The notes beneath the pieces are model-generated. The model was not told the origin of the DNA and made no database searches. It saw only the letters and a list, made by a program, of their open reading frames with translations. Positions 26,705 to 35,215 of a DNA stretch of 64,000 nt are shown in pieces. Within the stretch, counting starts at the first letter, position 1. Each line of letters starts with the position of its first letter. A program made the translations under genes and the position numbers. Source of the DNA: Candidatus Schekmanbacteria bacterium (GTDB lineage: Bacteria > CSSED10-310 > JACPHN01); NCBI GenBank assembly GCA_016188575.1, contig JACPHN010000068.1, positions 92,082 to 156,081 on the forward strand, given 5' to 3'.

Positions 26705-27838
26705 CTAGGCTCGGAGCCGGCGTTTCCGCTCGTGTCGCTCGCACGCCAGATGCACCAGCCTGTCGATGAGCTCGGGATAGGGTAGCCCGGAGGCCGCCCA
26801 CAGTTTCGGGTACATGCTGATCGGCGTGAAGCCGGGGATCGTATTGATCTCATTGACGACGATCTCGCCGTCCTGGGGCGCGAGCAGGAAATCGACGCGC
26901 GCCATGCCCTCGCCGTCGACCGCGCGGAATGCGGCGATGGCCAGACTGCGGCAGCGCTCGGCTTGCGCGGAGGAAAGCGGCGCCGGAATGAGCAGCCGGG
27001 CGGCTCCTCCCACGTACTTGTCCTCGTAGTCGTAGAACTCGTGCGAGGGCACGACCTCGCCCGGAACCGAGCTCTCGGGCGTGAGGTTTCCGAGCACCGC
27101 GCACTCGATTTCGCGCGCCCGCAGCACGGCTCGCTCCACGAGCACGAGCTCGTCGAAAGTGAGCGCGGCGACGACCTGGGCCGCCAGCTCGGCATCGCCC
27201 GTGGCCTTTCCGACCCCAACGCTCGACCCGCAGCGCGCGGGCTTCACGAACACGGGGTAGGAAAAGCCGTTCTTCTTCATCCCCGCGAGCGCCGCGTCGG
27301 CGCCGCCCGCCGTCTCGACGGCGAACCAATCGGCGACTGGAATGCCCTCCTGGCGCAGCACGAGCTTGGTCCGGTGCTTGTCCATGGCCAGCGAGGAGCC
27401 GAGCACGCCGGGGCCCACATACGGGAGGCCCGCGAGCTCGAGCAGTCCCTGAATCGCCCCATCCTCCCCGAGCCGGCCGTGCATTACCGGAAAGACGACA
27501 TCGATTCTGATCGGCAGCGCGGCGTCGCCGGGAAGCAGCACGCCGGCAGCGGCGTCGAAAGTCACGCGCACAGGCGGCGCGCCGGAAGGCTCCGGCAGCG
27601 CCAGTGACCGCGCCACAGCGCCTCGCGGCCCAGGCTGCTCGAGGGCACGCTGGCGCAGCTCCGCGAGCGCGCCGTCACCAGCCAGCCACTCGCCCGTCCG
27701 GGCGATGCCTACAGGCACCACGGCGAGCTTTTCGCGGTCGATGGCCTGCAGAACCGAGGCCGCTGAAACCAAGGATACCTCGTGTTCGGGGGAATCTCCG
27801 CCGAACAGGACGGCGACGCGGACTTTTTGCTCGCTCAT
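26705..27838 (-). CDS. ddl: D-alanine--D-alanine ligase
   Basis: 377 residues from ATG 27838, preceded by gaggag at good spacing. The ATP-grasp fold starts VAVLFGGDSPEHEVSLVSA. HGRLGEDGAIQGLLE and YVGPGVLGSSLAMDKHRTK are signature stretches, VFVKPARCGSSVGVGKA is the ATP loop, and the metal-binding end is VNEINTIPGFTPISMYP. It joins two D-Ala residues for peptidoglycan precursors, using D-Ala made by the alanine racemase encoded at 41.4 kb. Confidence 0.96.
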   Translation of the reverse strand: MSEQKVRVAVLFGGDSPEHEVSLVSAASVLQAIDREKLAVVPVGIARTGEWLAGDGALAELRQRALEQPGPRGAVARSLALPEPSGAPPVRVTFDAAAGVLLPGDAALPIRIDVVFPVMHGRLGEDGAIQGLLELAGLPYVGPGVLGSSLAMDKHRTKLVLRQEGIPVADWFAVETAGGADAALAGMKKNGFSYPVFVKPARCGSSVGVGKATGDAELAAQVVAALTFDELVLVERAVLRAREIECAVLGNLTPESSVPGEVVPSHEFYDYEDKYVGGAARLLIPAPLSSAQAERCRSLAIAAFRAVDGEGMARVDFLLAPQDGEIVVNEINTIPGFTPISMYPKLWAASGLPYPELIDRLVHLACERHERKRRLRA

Positions 27839-27988
27839 TGCGCTCCTCACTGGCAGCGCCGATGGGATGAATCCCGCTTCGTGCCTGCGCGCGGATCAGG
27901 CCGAGAGGGGCGCCATCCCCTCCGGCATCTCGATTTTCGTGGGTTGACTGCTCGATTTTCAGCCGCGGAGGCGCGGCGTGTCAAGTCC

Positions 27989-28150
27989 TCATCGATGCAC
28001 AAGAGCCTGCCCCAGTAAGCCCGCCGACCGCCAGGTGATGATCGCCAGGGCTAGATGCAGTGGCGCTAAATAGTCACGCCGTTTCCTTGCCCAGCGCACC
28101 ACGATTCCGCGAATCCGGTTGATCCAATGGAAGTGCTCGATGCACGCCGA
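27989..28150 (-). pseudogene. IS5-type transposase C-terminal remnant
   Basis: The minus-strand frame reads CIEHFHWINRIRGIVVRWAR then KRRDYLAPLHLALAIITW. This resembles the end of IS5-family DDE transposases (IER/VERxFxWLxRFRRLxVRWE, then LxxLHLACAL), including the Glu of the DDE triad. Nothing upstream encodes the rest of a transposase and no inverted repeats are evident, so it is a small relic. A short stretch at 28217-28251 just upstream is homologous to 7850-7885. Confidence 0.5.
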
Positions 28151-28315
28151 AGGCAAGACGATACTCCACAAGCTCGTTGCTGATGAAGATGAGCGCACCA
28201 TGAGGTCCCGCCAACGGTCTGGCACACGGCCACGCCGAGGGCAAAGGCTACGGCTACGACGACGGGCAGGTCCGGGCGAGCGGGAAGAATGCACAACGCC
28301 TGCTGGGATAGGCGC

Positions 28316-29134
28316 TTATTCTGCCTTGAGCCCGCGCAGTCGCTCGCGCATGCTCGCAAGCTCTGCCTCTGCCGCCTCGGCGCGCCGCCGTTCAGCATGG
28401 GCGCGCTCCCGTTCAGCGTCGGCGCGCTCCCGTTCAGCATCGGCGCGCTCCCGTTCAGCGTCGGCGCGCTCCCGTTCAGCGTCGGCGCGCCGCCGTTCCG
28501 CCTCTTCCGCAAGCGGCACCAGCACCCCATCCGCCGAAAAGAATCGCAGCCACGTACGGTGCTCTCTATGGAAGGTCCCCTGCCATTCTCCCAGTCTGAG
28601 CTCCATTACCTGGCTGCTCAGGCGACCGGCGTGATCGGGCTCGAGCGGCCGGTAATTCCCGTACTGTAGGCGCCACCCGCGCAGCTCCGAGCGGTCCAAG
28701 TCGTAACAAAAATACTCTGTTGTGCGAAAGGTGCGCTCGTAGAGCGTCTTCTTCGCCCCGAGGTCCTCGTTCCTGGTGCTTTCGCTCAGCAGCTCGATGA
28801 TGATGTCGGGATAGCGCCCCCCTTCTTCCCAGACTACCCACGCCTTCCGGCTGCGCGTGCCGTCGACACCGAGCACAGCAAAAAAATCGGGACCGCGATA
28901 ATCGCGATTCCGCGCCTGCTCGACGCTGAAGTAGAGGAACATGTTGCCGCCCGTGTAGTAGTCGGTACGGCCGCGCCAGTGTTCATGCGTACTGTCGATG
29001 AGCATTTCCATCTGGGCGCGGTGCGCAGGGCTGTCCATCGGGATTCCGTCCTCGTAGATCAGATCGACCTGCGGCGCGAGGACAGTTTCGATCGACTGTT
29101 CGACCGTTGGCTCGGCGATGGCTGCCTCTGTCAT
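28316..29134 (-). CDS. Uma2-family (DUF820) nuclease-like protein with heptad-repeat tail
   Basis: 272 residues from ATG 29134, chosen for the ggaggt Shine-Dalgarno twelve bases upstream. The core carries a PD-(D/E)XK-like pattern: RGPDFFAVLGVD, then GRYPDIIIELLSEST with acidic residues and a downstream Lys. Uma2-type proteins are widespread in cyanobacteria and large environmental genomes and are of uncertain function. After residue about 215 the chain becomes a charged coiled coil of seven-residue AERERAD repeats, encoded by near-identical 21-bp DNA repeats (28399-28503). Confidence 0.75.
   Translation of the reverse strand: MTEAAIAEPTVEQSIETVLAPQVDLIYEDGIPMDSPAHRAQMEMLIDSTHEHWRGRTDYYTGGNMFLYFSVEQARNRDYRGPDFFAVLGVDGTRSRKAWVVWEEGGRYPDIIIELLSESTRNEDLGAKKTLYERTFRTTEYFCYDLDRSELRGWRLQYGNYRPLEPDHAGRLSSQVMELRLGEWQGTFHREHRTWLRFFSADGVLVPLAEEAERRRADAERERADAERERADAERERADAERERAHAERRRAEAAEAELASMRERLRGLKAE
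28399..28503 (-). repeat. Tandem 21-bp coding repeat
   Basis: About five direct copies of a 21-bp unit (gcgctcccgttcagcgtcgg plus one base on the plus strand) inside the Uma2-like gene, each encoding AERERAD on the minus strand. Near-identity at DNA level implies recent expansion and a copy number that can vary by slippage. Confidence 0.8.
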
Positions 29135-29482
29135 CGTGTGACCTCCAGGTGGCAAGGGAACAAACGGCGACAGCTCTCATTGTAAAGTGTGCGGCGCCGG
29201 CATTCAACGGCGGTACCCGTGCGTTGACAGCACAAACGGTCTTACCGCATTCTCGGCTCGCGAATCCGGTAAGCCCGGGTTCGGCGGCCCCAGACAGGAC
29301 TTGTTGGTCGCCTCGCTTGACGGCGTGCTGGTGCCAGGGACGCCGAGGCCGACGAGGCCGGCGAAGAGCCGCCGTGGCGATGGACTTGGGTTGTGGCCGC
29401 GGCGTGACAAGTTTCCGCTGCCGTGCTACCATGGCCCGTACCGACTACAGTGAGGCCCGCTCGTCCAAGGAGAGTGTTAGGG
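29135..29482. other. Divergent intergenic region, nothing recognised
   Basis: 348 bases between the divergent Uma2-like gene (minus) and the winged-helix gene (plus). No gene-like frame, repeat-family member or clear terminator was seen. It should contain promoters for both flanking genes. Confidence 0.5.
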
Positions 29483-29689
29483 ATGTCCAAGGCTCTGGGT
29501 TCGTCTTTGACAGCCAATGAGGAAGAAGTTCTTGCCTACATCGAAGCGGAGACCGACGGTACGACGATTGAGCAGATCATTCGGGATCTTGAAATCGTCG
29601 GCAGACTTCTCCCGGACATCATGCAATCCTTGCTTGAGAAAGGCCTCTTGCGCATGAGGGATAACCGCTACTTCGCCGCAAAGGGCTAA
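29483..29689 (+). CDS. Small winged-helix-like protein
   Basis: 68 residues from ATG 29483, with aaggagag upstream at about ten bases. The sequence ANEEEVLAYIEAETDG, TTIEQIIRDLEIVGRLLPDI and SLLEKGLLRMRDNRYFAAKG fits a single helix-turn-helix plus beta-wing. A DNA-binding or protein-docking role is inferred from fold only. Its 3' end faces the end of the convergent zinc-finger/RecA-like gene. Confidence 0.65.
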   Translation: MSKALGSSLTANEEEVLAYIEAETDGTTIEQIIRDLEIVGRLLPDIMQSLLEKGLLRMRDNRYFAAKG

Positions 29690-29707
29690 TCGGCGCGACA
29701 CACGCTT

Positions 29708-32500
29708 TCAGCGGATGCGAAGCTCGGAGAATTCCGCGCGGTACCGATAGTAGGCAAAGGCGCTGGTTTCGGCGCGATCCTCACCTCTACCGATAGCATC
29801 GAGCACCGCGGCACGCGCGCGGAGCCGCTCGGCCTCCTGAGATGACAGCTCGGCGGATTCAAAGAGCCGGGTGAACCATTCTCTCTCCTCTCCAGTCAGC
29901 GCCCGGCGTCGCGCATGCTCGAGCTCGGCTTCGAGATCGGCGGCCGTCTCGGCAGTGACCAGCCGAGCCCCGGCCGAAGCCGCGACCCCGGCATCCAACT
30001 CACGCAAGTCGGTCGCGGGCAGCATGTGATCGGCAAGCAGCACGAGGAAGACACCCGCTTGCCGCGCCGCCGCCAGCAGTCGCACCCACGCCACGGTTTC
30101 GCCTCCCGTGACGCTGGCGAAAAGCGCCTTCAGCATCCGCACCGAGTCCACCACGAGCACCACCGGCTGAGCCGACGCGGGTTCAGAGCTGCTCGGCACC
30201 TCCAGTTGCTCCGCCGCCGCGGCGCGCTCGGCGTGCATGGTGTCGATCAGCAGTTGCAGCGCGCCTTCACCGCCGGTGACGCCAGCCATGGGCAACACCT
30301 GGATGCGAGCCGAAAACGCCTTGTAGGTATCGAACGCCCGTTCCAGCTTCTGGCGGATCCGCTCGATATCCGGCACGGTCCCGCCTTGCGAGGAGAACCA
30401 GGCGCGGCTTTGCAAGGTGCGCCGGCTCCACGAGCACAGCCGGGCGACGCTCGCCATGCACAGCTCGCTGGTATCCATGACGAAGTTGGCAAAGACGCAG
30501 CGGGCCAGGTGGCGCGCTGCCCAGTGGTCGACGTGCTGAATCGCGAAGTCGAAGACGCCCGTGTCGCAGCGGCCGCGCAGGATAAAGGTGTCCCCCGGTC
30601 GAGCACCACCCATGAAGATCTTGTTGAGCCCGTGGCTCAGGAACGTGAGTTGAGGCAGCGGTCGCAGCAACTCGGCCATGATCTCGTCCGAGGAAGAGTC
30701 CATACGCACCGGCACGACCGCACGCACCAACGGCGCCGCTTCCTTGAGAAGGTCGCGGAATAGCGAGGCCGCGCGGTCTTCGGGCGCCTCGGCCACCAGT
30801 TTGGCGTAGCGTCCCAGGAGCCCACCCAGCGCGCTTTCTCCGGCTGGCGCCACCGCCGCCGCCGCCAGCGGCCGCACGCGAATGAGGTGCGGGTGGTCGA
30901 TGGTCGGGTGCGGGCTCGGTTTGTCCGGAACCTCCTTGACCACGATCTCGTCTTGCAACTGGCGAACCGCGTCGCGCAGGGTCGCATCCTCTTCGGCGCG
31001 CAAGCGGCGCATTTCACCGGGCGAGGGAGCAACCGCGGCTCGCAGCAGGCTCGGATCGCCGGCGCTGGCATCCCCCTGATGCGAGGACCGCATCACTTCA
31101 ACCTCCGCCGCCTGAATAGAACGGGGAGGCGCTTCTCGCGCTTCGGCAAACGCGAGCGCTTCCGGGACCGGGGCCGGCTGCTCGGGCTCGGCGTGGTAGT
31201 GGTGCTGATCGGACACGATGAGGTCGAGTGCGGGTTCGGCCGCGTAGCCGGCAAAGTCGTTCGCCTCCAGTCCACGGGCCTCGTGGCCCGGCGCGCCCGC
31301 CGACAGGCTTTCCTTTGGATAAACCTCGTCAAGGCTGAGCAGCTTGCGTTCCTCGATCTGCCTGCCGTCGCGCACCATCAGTGCCGACCAGCGGAAAAAG
31401 GCCGCTGCCAGGGGTTGCGGGGTAACGACTTCGGGCCGGGTTATCGACGGCCGCACGTGCGTTCCGGCGCGCAAGAGCTGGATGGGTGGCTCCGAAAGCA
31501 GCTCTTCGATGTGCAGCGGCACCTTGTGCAACTGGGTCGAAGTGCTGCGCGAGCCCTCGGCTCGCCATTTCTGGCTGTTGCTGTAGCGATCGGCGAGGAC
31601 TTGCTTGATCTTCTGGGTCACTACCCCGCGACCCTCGCGCCGGTAGATGCCCGCGATGTAGTCGGTCATGCGTTCATAGATGCGGTGGAGGTCGCTGGCC
31701 GGCCGCACGCCAAAGACGCGGTAGTCGATCTGCAGATCGATTCCCGAACCGTTCATGTAGGGGTAGACGACGTTTCGGCTCAGGCCGAACTTCTTCCACA
31801 GCGTTTCCACGTAGGTGGCGGCGTCTCGCTGCGCGGCCTTCATTCCTTCGCCAAGCGCCGTCAGCGTGCGACTGGAGTCCCCACCTCGCTCCGGGTTCTC
31901 GAACACCGCGAAAAGATCTCCGAGCAGCATGGCGGACTGGTCGGCAAGCCCCCGCTGCAGGCGTTGCAGATCGCCATCGCGATAGCGAAAGACGCTGGTA
32001 AGCACGTCCGAGGCCTGCGCGGCGATTGCGGACATCGAGACTGAAGCCATGGGGGTAAGGACGGTCCGCGTCTGTCGCGTGCTCGGATCGGCGAACTCGA
32101 GCTGAATATAGGAAAACTCCTCGTCGGCCACCGCGGGCGGTTCGGGGACGGGAAGCGAAAGATCGATGCGCTTCTGAGGTGCCCAGGTTTCGACGACTTC
32201 CTCCAGGGAAAAGCCCGTCGACAGGCAGAAGATCTCGAGCAAGTTGACGGCGCCGACCTTGCGAAAGTAGATCTCGCAATCCGGCTCCTGGCAGTACCCG
32301 TAGTTGAACGTCGTATTGATGGTGAGAGACTTGCCCGTTTCTCGGGTGTGAATCGGGCAGACCGCGGTAATCTCATCGCCGTTGATGTCGACGTCGTCCA
32401 GACAAAGCGAGCGAAAGATCTCATCCGCCGTAACGGAGAGATTCAGGACGTCGATGCTGGCGTCCGGCCAGCGCGTGTTGAATCGCGAGTTGTCCTGCAT
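29708..32500 (-). CDS. Fusion of CHC2-like primase zinc finger with degenerate RecA/DnaB-like ATPase domain
   Basis: 930 residues. The N-terminus carries a zinc-ribbon pattern like DnaG's CHC2 finger: C48-P-I-H51 ... C70-x4-C75, with NLLEIFCLSTG after it as in primases. Residues about 150-340 are helical and include VVYPYMNGSGIDLQIDYRVF, which faintly recalls archaeo-eukaryotic primase cores; I am not sure of this. About 340-600 is low-complexity, Ala/Pro/Glu-rich. From about 620 a DnaB/KaiC-like core follows: GLNKIFMGGARPGDTFILRG. However, the P-loop reads RGRCDTG rather than GKT/S, so ATP binding is doubtful. A Walker-B-like strand VVLVVDSVRML lies near 778. I recognise no named family. A replication or repair accessory role is inference. 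Confidence 0.6.
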   Translation of the reverse strand: MQDNSRFNTRWPDASIDVLNLSVTADEIFRSLCLDDVDINGDEITAVCPIHTRETGKSLTINTTFNYGYCQEPDCEIYFRKVGAVNLLEIFCLSTGFSLEEVVETWAPQKRIDLSLPVPEPPAVADEEFSYIQLEFADPSTRQTRTVLTPMASVSMSAIAAQASDVLTSVFRYRDGDLQRLQRGLADQSAMLLGDLFAVFENPERGGDSSRTLTALGEGMKAAQRDAATYVETLWKKFGLSRNVVYPYMNGSGIDLQIDYRVFGVRPASDLHRIYERMTDYIAGIYRREGRGVVTQKIKQVLADRYSNSQKWRAEGSRSTSTQLHKVPLHIEELLSEPPIQLLRAGTHVRPSITRPEVVTPQPLAAAFFRWSALMVRDGRQIEERKLLSLDEVYPKESLSAGAPGHEARGLEANDFAGYAAEPALDLIVSDQHHYHAEPEQPAPVPEALAFAEAREAPPRSIQAAEVEVMRSSHQGDASAGDPSLLRAAVAPSPGEMRRLRAEEDATLRDAVRQLQDEIVVKEVPDKPSPHPTIDHPHLIRVRPLAAAAVAPAGESALGGLLGRYAKLVAEAPEDRAASLFRDLLKEAAPLVRAVVPVRMDSSSDEIMAELLRPLPQLTFLSHGLNKIFMGGARPGDTFILRGRCDTGVFDFAIQHVDHWAARHLARCVFANFVMDTSELCMASVARLCSWSRRTLQSRAWFSSQGGTVPDIERIRQKLERAFDTYKAFSARIQVLPMAGVTGGEGALQLLIDTMHAERAAAAEQLEVPSSSEPASAQPVVLVVDSVRMLKALFASVTGGETVAWVRLLAAARQAGVFLVLLADHMLPATDLRELDAGVAASAGARLVTAETAADLEAELEHARRRALTGEEREWFTRLFESAELSSQEAERLRARAAVLDAIGRGEDRAETSAFAYYRYRAEFSELRIR

Positions 32501-32609
32501 CGGTGGCGACTCTTCTGTTTGGCGAGGGAAAGCCTCAGGAGCACATGGGATGAGCGAAAAACTTTAGCATAACGCAGTGCAAACGATTATGCCAAAGGGC
32601 AACAAGTAG

Positions 32610-32742
32610 ATCCACCGCCTGTTCTCCGCCGGCGTGACAGCGCCCCCGTCCGTCCCTCTTCCTGCAAGTGGGGGGAGGTGAGGTGGAGGGTCTTCGTGAT
32701 GCGCTTTCCGCACAGCTCGCAGTCGCCCAAGCGGTGGATTCA
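32610..32742. repeat. MITE/REP-like element with ATCCACCGC-type terminal inverted repeats
   Basis: The left end atccaccgcctg (32610-32621) matches the reverse complement of the right end caagcggtggat, with one mismatch. The interior has ctgcaagtggggggaggtga and gatgcgctttccgcacagct. In reverse complement it aligns over about 125 bases with 49490-49618, and its right half with 26605-26675. It fills most of the gap between the zinc-finger/RecA-like gene and the PP2C phosphatase gene. Confidence 0.75.
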
Positions 32743-32766
32743 GGAACACCGGCGTCGGTTCCACGC

Positions 32767-34002
32767 TCATAAGGCCCGCAGCACGACGATGGTCTGATCG
32801 TCGTGCGGGGGAATGCCCGCGAGAAACGCCTCGACGTCGGCAATCAAGGCCGCGACGACTTCGTCCGCGGGCAGCCGCGCGCAGTTGCGGACCGTCTCCT
32901 GCAGGCGCTCGAGACCAAACATCTCCCGCGTGCTGTTCATCGCCTCGACGAGACCGTCGGTCGTGAAGACCAACAGATCGTTCTTGTTCAAGGCGACGGA
33001 TTGAACTCCGTACTGATATCCGTTTTGCCGTAGATCCATAACCCCTAGAGGTAGCCCCTGGACATCGACGAAATCGCAATAGGAGCCGTCGCTCCGGCAC
33101 AGAACCGGCTGCATCTGTCCTGCGTTTGCCAGCAGTACCTCATTGCTGTCGTCATTGACGCACGCATACCCCAGCGCCACGAACGAGCGATTGCCTTGCA
33201 TCTTGTCATACAGGGCGACGTTGGATTCGAGCAAGACCTGAGCGGGGTTGTTCTTGCCGATCGCGATCGAGGAGATGACACTCGAAGCGACCGCCATGAG
33301 CATCGCGCCGGGAACGCTCTTGCCGGACACGTCACCGATGGCGATGCCGAGATGACCGTTGTGGTCGGAAATGTACGAGTAGAAGTCACCGCCGACCTCG
33401 TGGGCCGGGCGGCAGAGAGCGCGGATCTCGAATCGCTCGAGATTCGGGTCCTGCCTGGGCAAGAGTGACATCTGGATCCGGCGTCCGATGCGCAGCTCCT
33501 CCTGGATGCGCGCCTGCTCGCGCAGTTGCTCCTGCGCGCGGCGCAGCTCCTTGAAGGCGCGGCGCAGCCGGCGGTTGCGTTCCTGAAGGTCGCGGATGAA
33601 CCCGGCATCGGCCTCGCGAATGCGGTTGGAGAGCGCCCGCAGCATGCCGAGGTTGATGTCGGGAAAGCGGACCAGCAGCTCCTTGAAGTTCACCCGGCTG
33701 AGCACCATCGTTTCAGTATCTTCGAGCGCGATGACGTTCGCCGATCGGGGGCGGTCTTCAAGCAGGGCCATCTCGCCGTAAAACGTGCCCGGTTTGCCGA
33801 CTGATGCGATCTGCTCGGTGCCGTCGACGGTGTTCTTTGACACCTTGACGCTGCCGCTTTTGACGACGAATAGCTCGTCACCCACCTGACCCTCGCGAAT
33901 GATGAATTCGCCAGCGGCGTAGGAGCGCTCCGTAAAATAGGGCGCCACCTCGGAGAGCTGCTTGTCGGAGAGATCGGTCAGAAACGGAATTTTGCGCAGC
34001 AT
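32767..34002 (-). CDS. cNMP-binding PP2C (RsbU/SpoIIE-type) serine phosphatase
   Basis: 411 residues if starting at ATG 34002 (MLRKIPFLTDLSDKQL, the normal beginning of a cyclic-nucleotide-binding domain); the frame is open to 34107. Residues 1-120 form the cNMP fold with FGEMALLEDRPRSANV-type phosphate-binding cassette (here YGEMALLEDRPRSANV). A coiled coil follows at about 140-195. The PPM phosphatase domain then shows RRIQMSLLPRQ, GGDFYSY (metal Asp), IGDVSGKSVPGAML and TDGLVEAMN, ending DDQTIVVL. Such proteins dephosphorylate anti-sigma antagonists in response to a ligand. It follows rlmN and the GAF gene on the same strand. Confidence 0.88.
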   Translation of the reverse strand: MLRKIPFLTDLSDKQLSEVAPYFTERSYAAGEFIIREGQVGDELFVVKSGSVKVSKNTVDGTEQIASVGKPGTFYGEMALLEDRPRSANVIALEDTETMVLSRVNFKELLVRFPDINLGMLRALSNRIREADAGFIRDLQERNRRLRRAFKELRRAQEQLREQARIQEELRIGRRIQMSLLPRQDPNLERFEIRALCRPAHEVGGDFYSYISDHNGHLGIAIGDVSGKSVPGAMLMAVASSVISSIAIGKNNPAQVLLESNVALYDKMQGNRSFVALGYACVNDDSNEVLLANAGQMQPVLCRSDGSYCDFVDVQGLPLGVMDLRQNGYQYGVQSVALNKNDLLVFTTDGLVEAMNSTREMFGLERLQETVRNCARLPADEVVAALIADVEAFLAGIPPHDDQTIVVLRAL

Positions 34003-34081
34003 ACCGCAAGTAGGCTTGTGGTGAACGGTCTGGCCCCCGGGGGGCTCGGCCAGCCCAATAAGCGTTGTCAGCTTGTGCAGT

Positions 34082-35215
34082 CTAGTCTCCCCGCGAGCCT
34101 GGCGCAAGCATGCTCGCCGCGATCACGCGCCGGCCCGCGCCGGCCTCCGTGGCGAGCTGCCCGCAGGCGGCGCGTATCTCGCGGCCTTTCGATTCGCGGA
34201 TGAACGCATGATACCCCGCCGCCCGGAGCCGCTCCTGAAACGCCAGCACCACGGCCGAGCCAGGACGCCGGAACGGAATACCCTCTGCTTCGTTCAGCGG
34301 AATGAGGTTGATCTTGCAAGCGATACCGCGCAGCAAACGCGCCGTCTGGTCCGCAAGCGAGAGCTCGTCGTTCACGCCCGCAAGTAGCACGTACTCGACA
34401 GTGATGCGCTGGCCGGGCTTGAGCGGATAGCGACGCATGGCCGCCACCAGCTCCGCGAGCTCGTAGCGCCGGGCGATCGGCATGAGCTCCCGGCGCAAGT
34501 CGTCCAGCGGCGCGTTGAGGCTCACGGCCAGGTTGACATCCAGCATGGAAGCGCCAAGCTTGTCGATCCCCGGCACGACGCCCGCGGTCGACACCGTGAT
34601 CCGCCGCGGTGAGTACCCGGCGCAGTGGGTGTCCGTGAGGATTTCGATGGCACGAGAGACGTTGTCGAAGTTCGCCAGCGGTTCACCCATCCCCATGAAC
34701 ACGATGGTCTGCATGCGCTCCCCGCTCAGGCGCTCCGCCAGCACGACCTGCTCGACGATCTCCGCCGCGCGCAGGTGCCGGCGCAGGCCCATCGTTGCAG
34801 TAAGGCAGAAGGTGCAGCCAAGCGGGCAGCCGACCTGTGAAGAGATGCACAGTGTGCTGCGGTCCGCGTCGCTCTGCGCCATCAGGACGCTTTCGATCGC
34901 AGCGCCGTCGCTGCAGCGCCACAAGAGCTTGCGGGTGCCGGCAGCGTCCGCTGTCTCACGTTCCAACGCCAGCACGTCGACCTGGCATCGCTCGCCGAGC
35001 TCGGCACGCAGCTTGAGAGAGAGGTTCGTCATGGCGGACAGGCGGTCCACGCGCACCTTGTAGAGCCAGTGCAGAAGCTGGTCCGTGCGGTAGCGGGGCT
35101 GCCCAAGCTCCGCGACCATTGCCGCCAACAGCTCGGCGGTCATTCCGCGTAGCTCGATGGGGGTCGACTGCGCCGGTGGCGCCGGGGAATGCTCCTGAAT
35201 CGCCGGTTCAGCCAT
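34082..35215 (-). CDS. rlmN: 23S rRNA (adenine2503-C2)/tRNA methyltransferase
   Basis: 377 residues from ATG 35215. Radical SAM cluster motif CPLGCTFC gives Cys130, Cys134 and Cys137. The methyl-carrying second cysteine is in REIRAACGQLA, near residue 351. FMGMGEPLANFDNV, HCAGYSPRRITVSTAGVVPG and LKPGQRITVEYVLLAGVNDE are standard RlmN stretches. It methylates A2503 of 23S rRNA and A37 of some tRNAs. The start overlaps the end of the upstream GAF gene by eight bases, so they are coupled. Confidence 0.95.
   Translation of the reverse strand: MAEPAIQEHSPAPPAQSTPIELRGMTAELLAAMVAELGQPRYRTDQLLHWLYKVRVDRLSAMTNLSLKLRAELGERCQVDVLALERETADAAGTRKLLWRCSDGAAIESVLMAQSDADRSTLCISSQVGCPLGCTFCLTATMGLRRHLRAAEIVEQVVLAERLSGERMQTIVFMGMGEPLANFDNVSRAIEILTDTHCAGYSPRRITVSTAGVVPGIDKLGASMLDVNLAVSLNAPLDDLRRELMPIARRYELAELVAAMRRYPLKPGQRITVEYVLLAGVNDELSLADQTARLLRGIACKINLIPLNEAEGIPFRRPGSAVVLAFQERLRAAGYHAFIRESKGREIRAACGQLATEAGAGRRVIAASMLAPGSRGD

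Noticed and set aside
28399..28503. Regularly repeated 21-bp units that could suggest a CRISPR array
   Set aside because: Units are contiguous, without spacers, in frame with a protein coiled coil.
32767..34107. Longer N-terminus for the PP2C phosphatase (start at 34107)
   Set aside because: Would overlap rlmN by 26 bases and add residues before the normal start of a cNMP-binding domain; ATG 34002 fits better.
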